This document shows, in pieces, positions 63,215 to 64,000 of a stretch of DNA of 64,000 bases. Under the pieces are notes generated by a model. It had not been told where the DNA came from. It searched no databases and was given only the letters and a program-made list of their open reading frames with translations. Source of the stretch: Verrucomicrobiota bacterium (GTDB lineage: Bacteria; Verrucomicrobiota; Verrucomicrobiia; Opitutales; Opitutaceae); assembly GCA_023428905.1 (NCBI GenBank), contig JAEYWP010000004.1, positions 186,001 through 250,000 of the forward strand, in the 5' to 3' direction. Positions within the stretch are counted from its first letter, which is position 1, and each line of letters opens with the position of its first letter. A program made the position numbers and the translations under genes.

Positions 63215-64000
63215 TCAGGTGTCGAATCCGACGGGGTTAGGCACGTAGCTGGCCCGGCACTGCTTGAGGTATTTCAGGCCGTGGACCTGGCCGGTGAGTT
63301 CAAGCGCATCCTTGTAGACCGGGTCGTGCCAGCCCTCGATGTCGATCGACCCTTTGTAGCCGTGGCGGCGAAGTTCGCTGATGACCTCGGTCCAGTTGGT
63401 GTCGCCAAATCCGGGCGTGCGATGCCAGGCGAAATAATTGGGCCCGTGGATACCCTGGGTGCGCACGACATCCCAGTGGATCGTCGCGTCCTTGCCATGC
63501 AGGTGAAAGATCTTCGGCACCCACCGCCGCAGCTGGGGGAGCGGCTCGATCAGCTGTGTCATCTGGTGGCAGGGCTCCCACTCGAGCCCAAGGTTCGACG
63601 CCGGCACCGCGTCAAAGATCAGCTCCCACGCGGTGGGATTGTGGGCGATGTTCCAGCGTCCTGTCTGCCAGCTTCCCCCCATTGGGCAGTTTTCAAAGGC
63701 TAGCCGGACCCCGCGGTCGGCGGCGCGCTGGACCAGCGGACCGAAGACTTCCTTGAACCGTGGCAGGCTTTCCGGGATCGGGCGATCGGGCAGGCGTCCG
63801 GTGAAGCCGCAGACCAGGTCGCAGTCGAAGTCGCGCGCATGGTCGATGCAGGTCTCCCACGCCGCACGGGTTTCCAGGTCGATCGGCTCAGTGCCCAGCG
63901 GGTTGCCGTAAATGCCGAGCGACGAGACCACGGCGTCGCTGCCGGCGAGCACATCGAGGACGCGCGGGGCGAGCTCGGGGAGCGCGGTGGCATGCAGGTG
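63215..64000 (-). CDS. Sugar phosphate isomerase/epimerase family (5' end outside window)
   Basis: At least 261 residues; the frame is open to base 64000, so the start lies to the right. Xylose-isomerase-like TIM barrel: SSLGIYGNPLGTEPIDLE, CDLVCGFTGR, LAFENCPMGG, NLGLEWEPCHQM, IFHLHGKDATIHW and YKGSIDIEGWHDPVY. Metal ligands of the family are the Glu in AFENC, the Asp/Glu and His in the later strands. The substrate is not indicated by the visible neighbours. Confidence 0.88.
   Translation of the reverse strand, partial: HLHATALPELAPRVLDVLAGSDAVVSSLGIYGNPLGTEPIDLETRAAWETCIDHARDFDCDLVCGFTGRLPDRPIPESLPRFKEVFGPLVQRAADRGVRLAFENCPMGGSWQTGRWNIAHNPTAWELIFDAVPASNLGLEWEPCHQMTQLIEPLPQLRRWVPKIFHLHGKDATIHWDVVRTQGIHGPNYFAWHRTPGFGDTNWTEVISELRRHGYKGSIDIEGWHDPVYKDALELTGQVHGLKYLKQCRASYVPNPVGFDT

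Overview
The window is GC-rich chromosomal DNA from a Gram-negative bacterium. It carries TonB-dependent receptors, BtuFCD, a lipoprotein and many signal peptides. A two-piece MetH, an SHD1-like domain, a verrucomicrobial-style pilin-like sequence and the spacer repeat ATCCGTGTCCATCCGTGG together suggest a Verrucomicrobiota member, most likely of the Opitutaceae. That placement is inference from gene style; no rRNA or marker phylogeny is available here. Genes are dense, and many share ATGA, GTGA or TGATG stop/start overlaps.

Layout. 0-1.5 kb: end of a cbb3 oxidase operon (ccoN end, ccoO, a mono-haem ccoP-like gene) with a clear terminator. 1.5-11.3 kb: DUF218 protein, a convergent response regulator/histidine kinase pair, tRNA-His, EEP-family phosphodiesterase, trpA, a REC-GGDEF protein, a 771-aa protein of unknown function and an acetyl-CoA hydrolase/CoA-transferase. 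11.5-15.9 kb: an overlapping TonB receptor, YfiR-like and CHASE8-histidine kinase operon. 15.9-18.6 kb: BASS transporter, DUF4870 protein, cytidylate kinase-like protein, thioredoxin-like ferredoxin. 18.7-24.3 kb: four linked genes forming a non-canonical Hsp70 system (J-like protein without HPD, GrpE-like protein, long Hsp70, membrane-anchored repeat protein). 24.4-30.1 kb: PQQ-type propeller, serine hydrolase, thioredoxin, DUF2937, ung. Within 27.9-30.8 kb lie four copies of a 27-bp repeat and three small ORFs. 30.9-40.9 kb: secreted metzincin, lipoprotein, a radical SAM/UdgX-fusion DNA-repair pair, a DUF294-exonuclease-rlmN operon and a small exported protein.

41-58.2 kb is a cobalamin region. 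A split B12-dependent methionine synthase (two overlapping genes) diverges from a cobalamin riboswitch that precedes btuB. The riboswitch side continues with btuF, btuC, btuD, corrinoid adenosyltransferase, cobyric acid synthase, a CobD-like enzyme, cbiB, cobU, cobT, cobS, cobC and a two-piece ThrE-type threonine/serine exporter. Together these import corrinoids, adenosylate and amidate them, attach the aminopropanol arm and build the lower ligand loop; MetH then uses the product. No corrin-ring synthesis genes are in the window.

58.2-64 kb: an ABC-2 exporter with an unusual C-terminal extension on its permease, a repeat-rich spacer, an AP2-like DNA-binding protein with a histone-like tail, a pilin-like membrane protein, an SHD1-like/TonB-C-like exported protein and a truncated sugar-phosphate isomerase-family gene running off the right edge.
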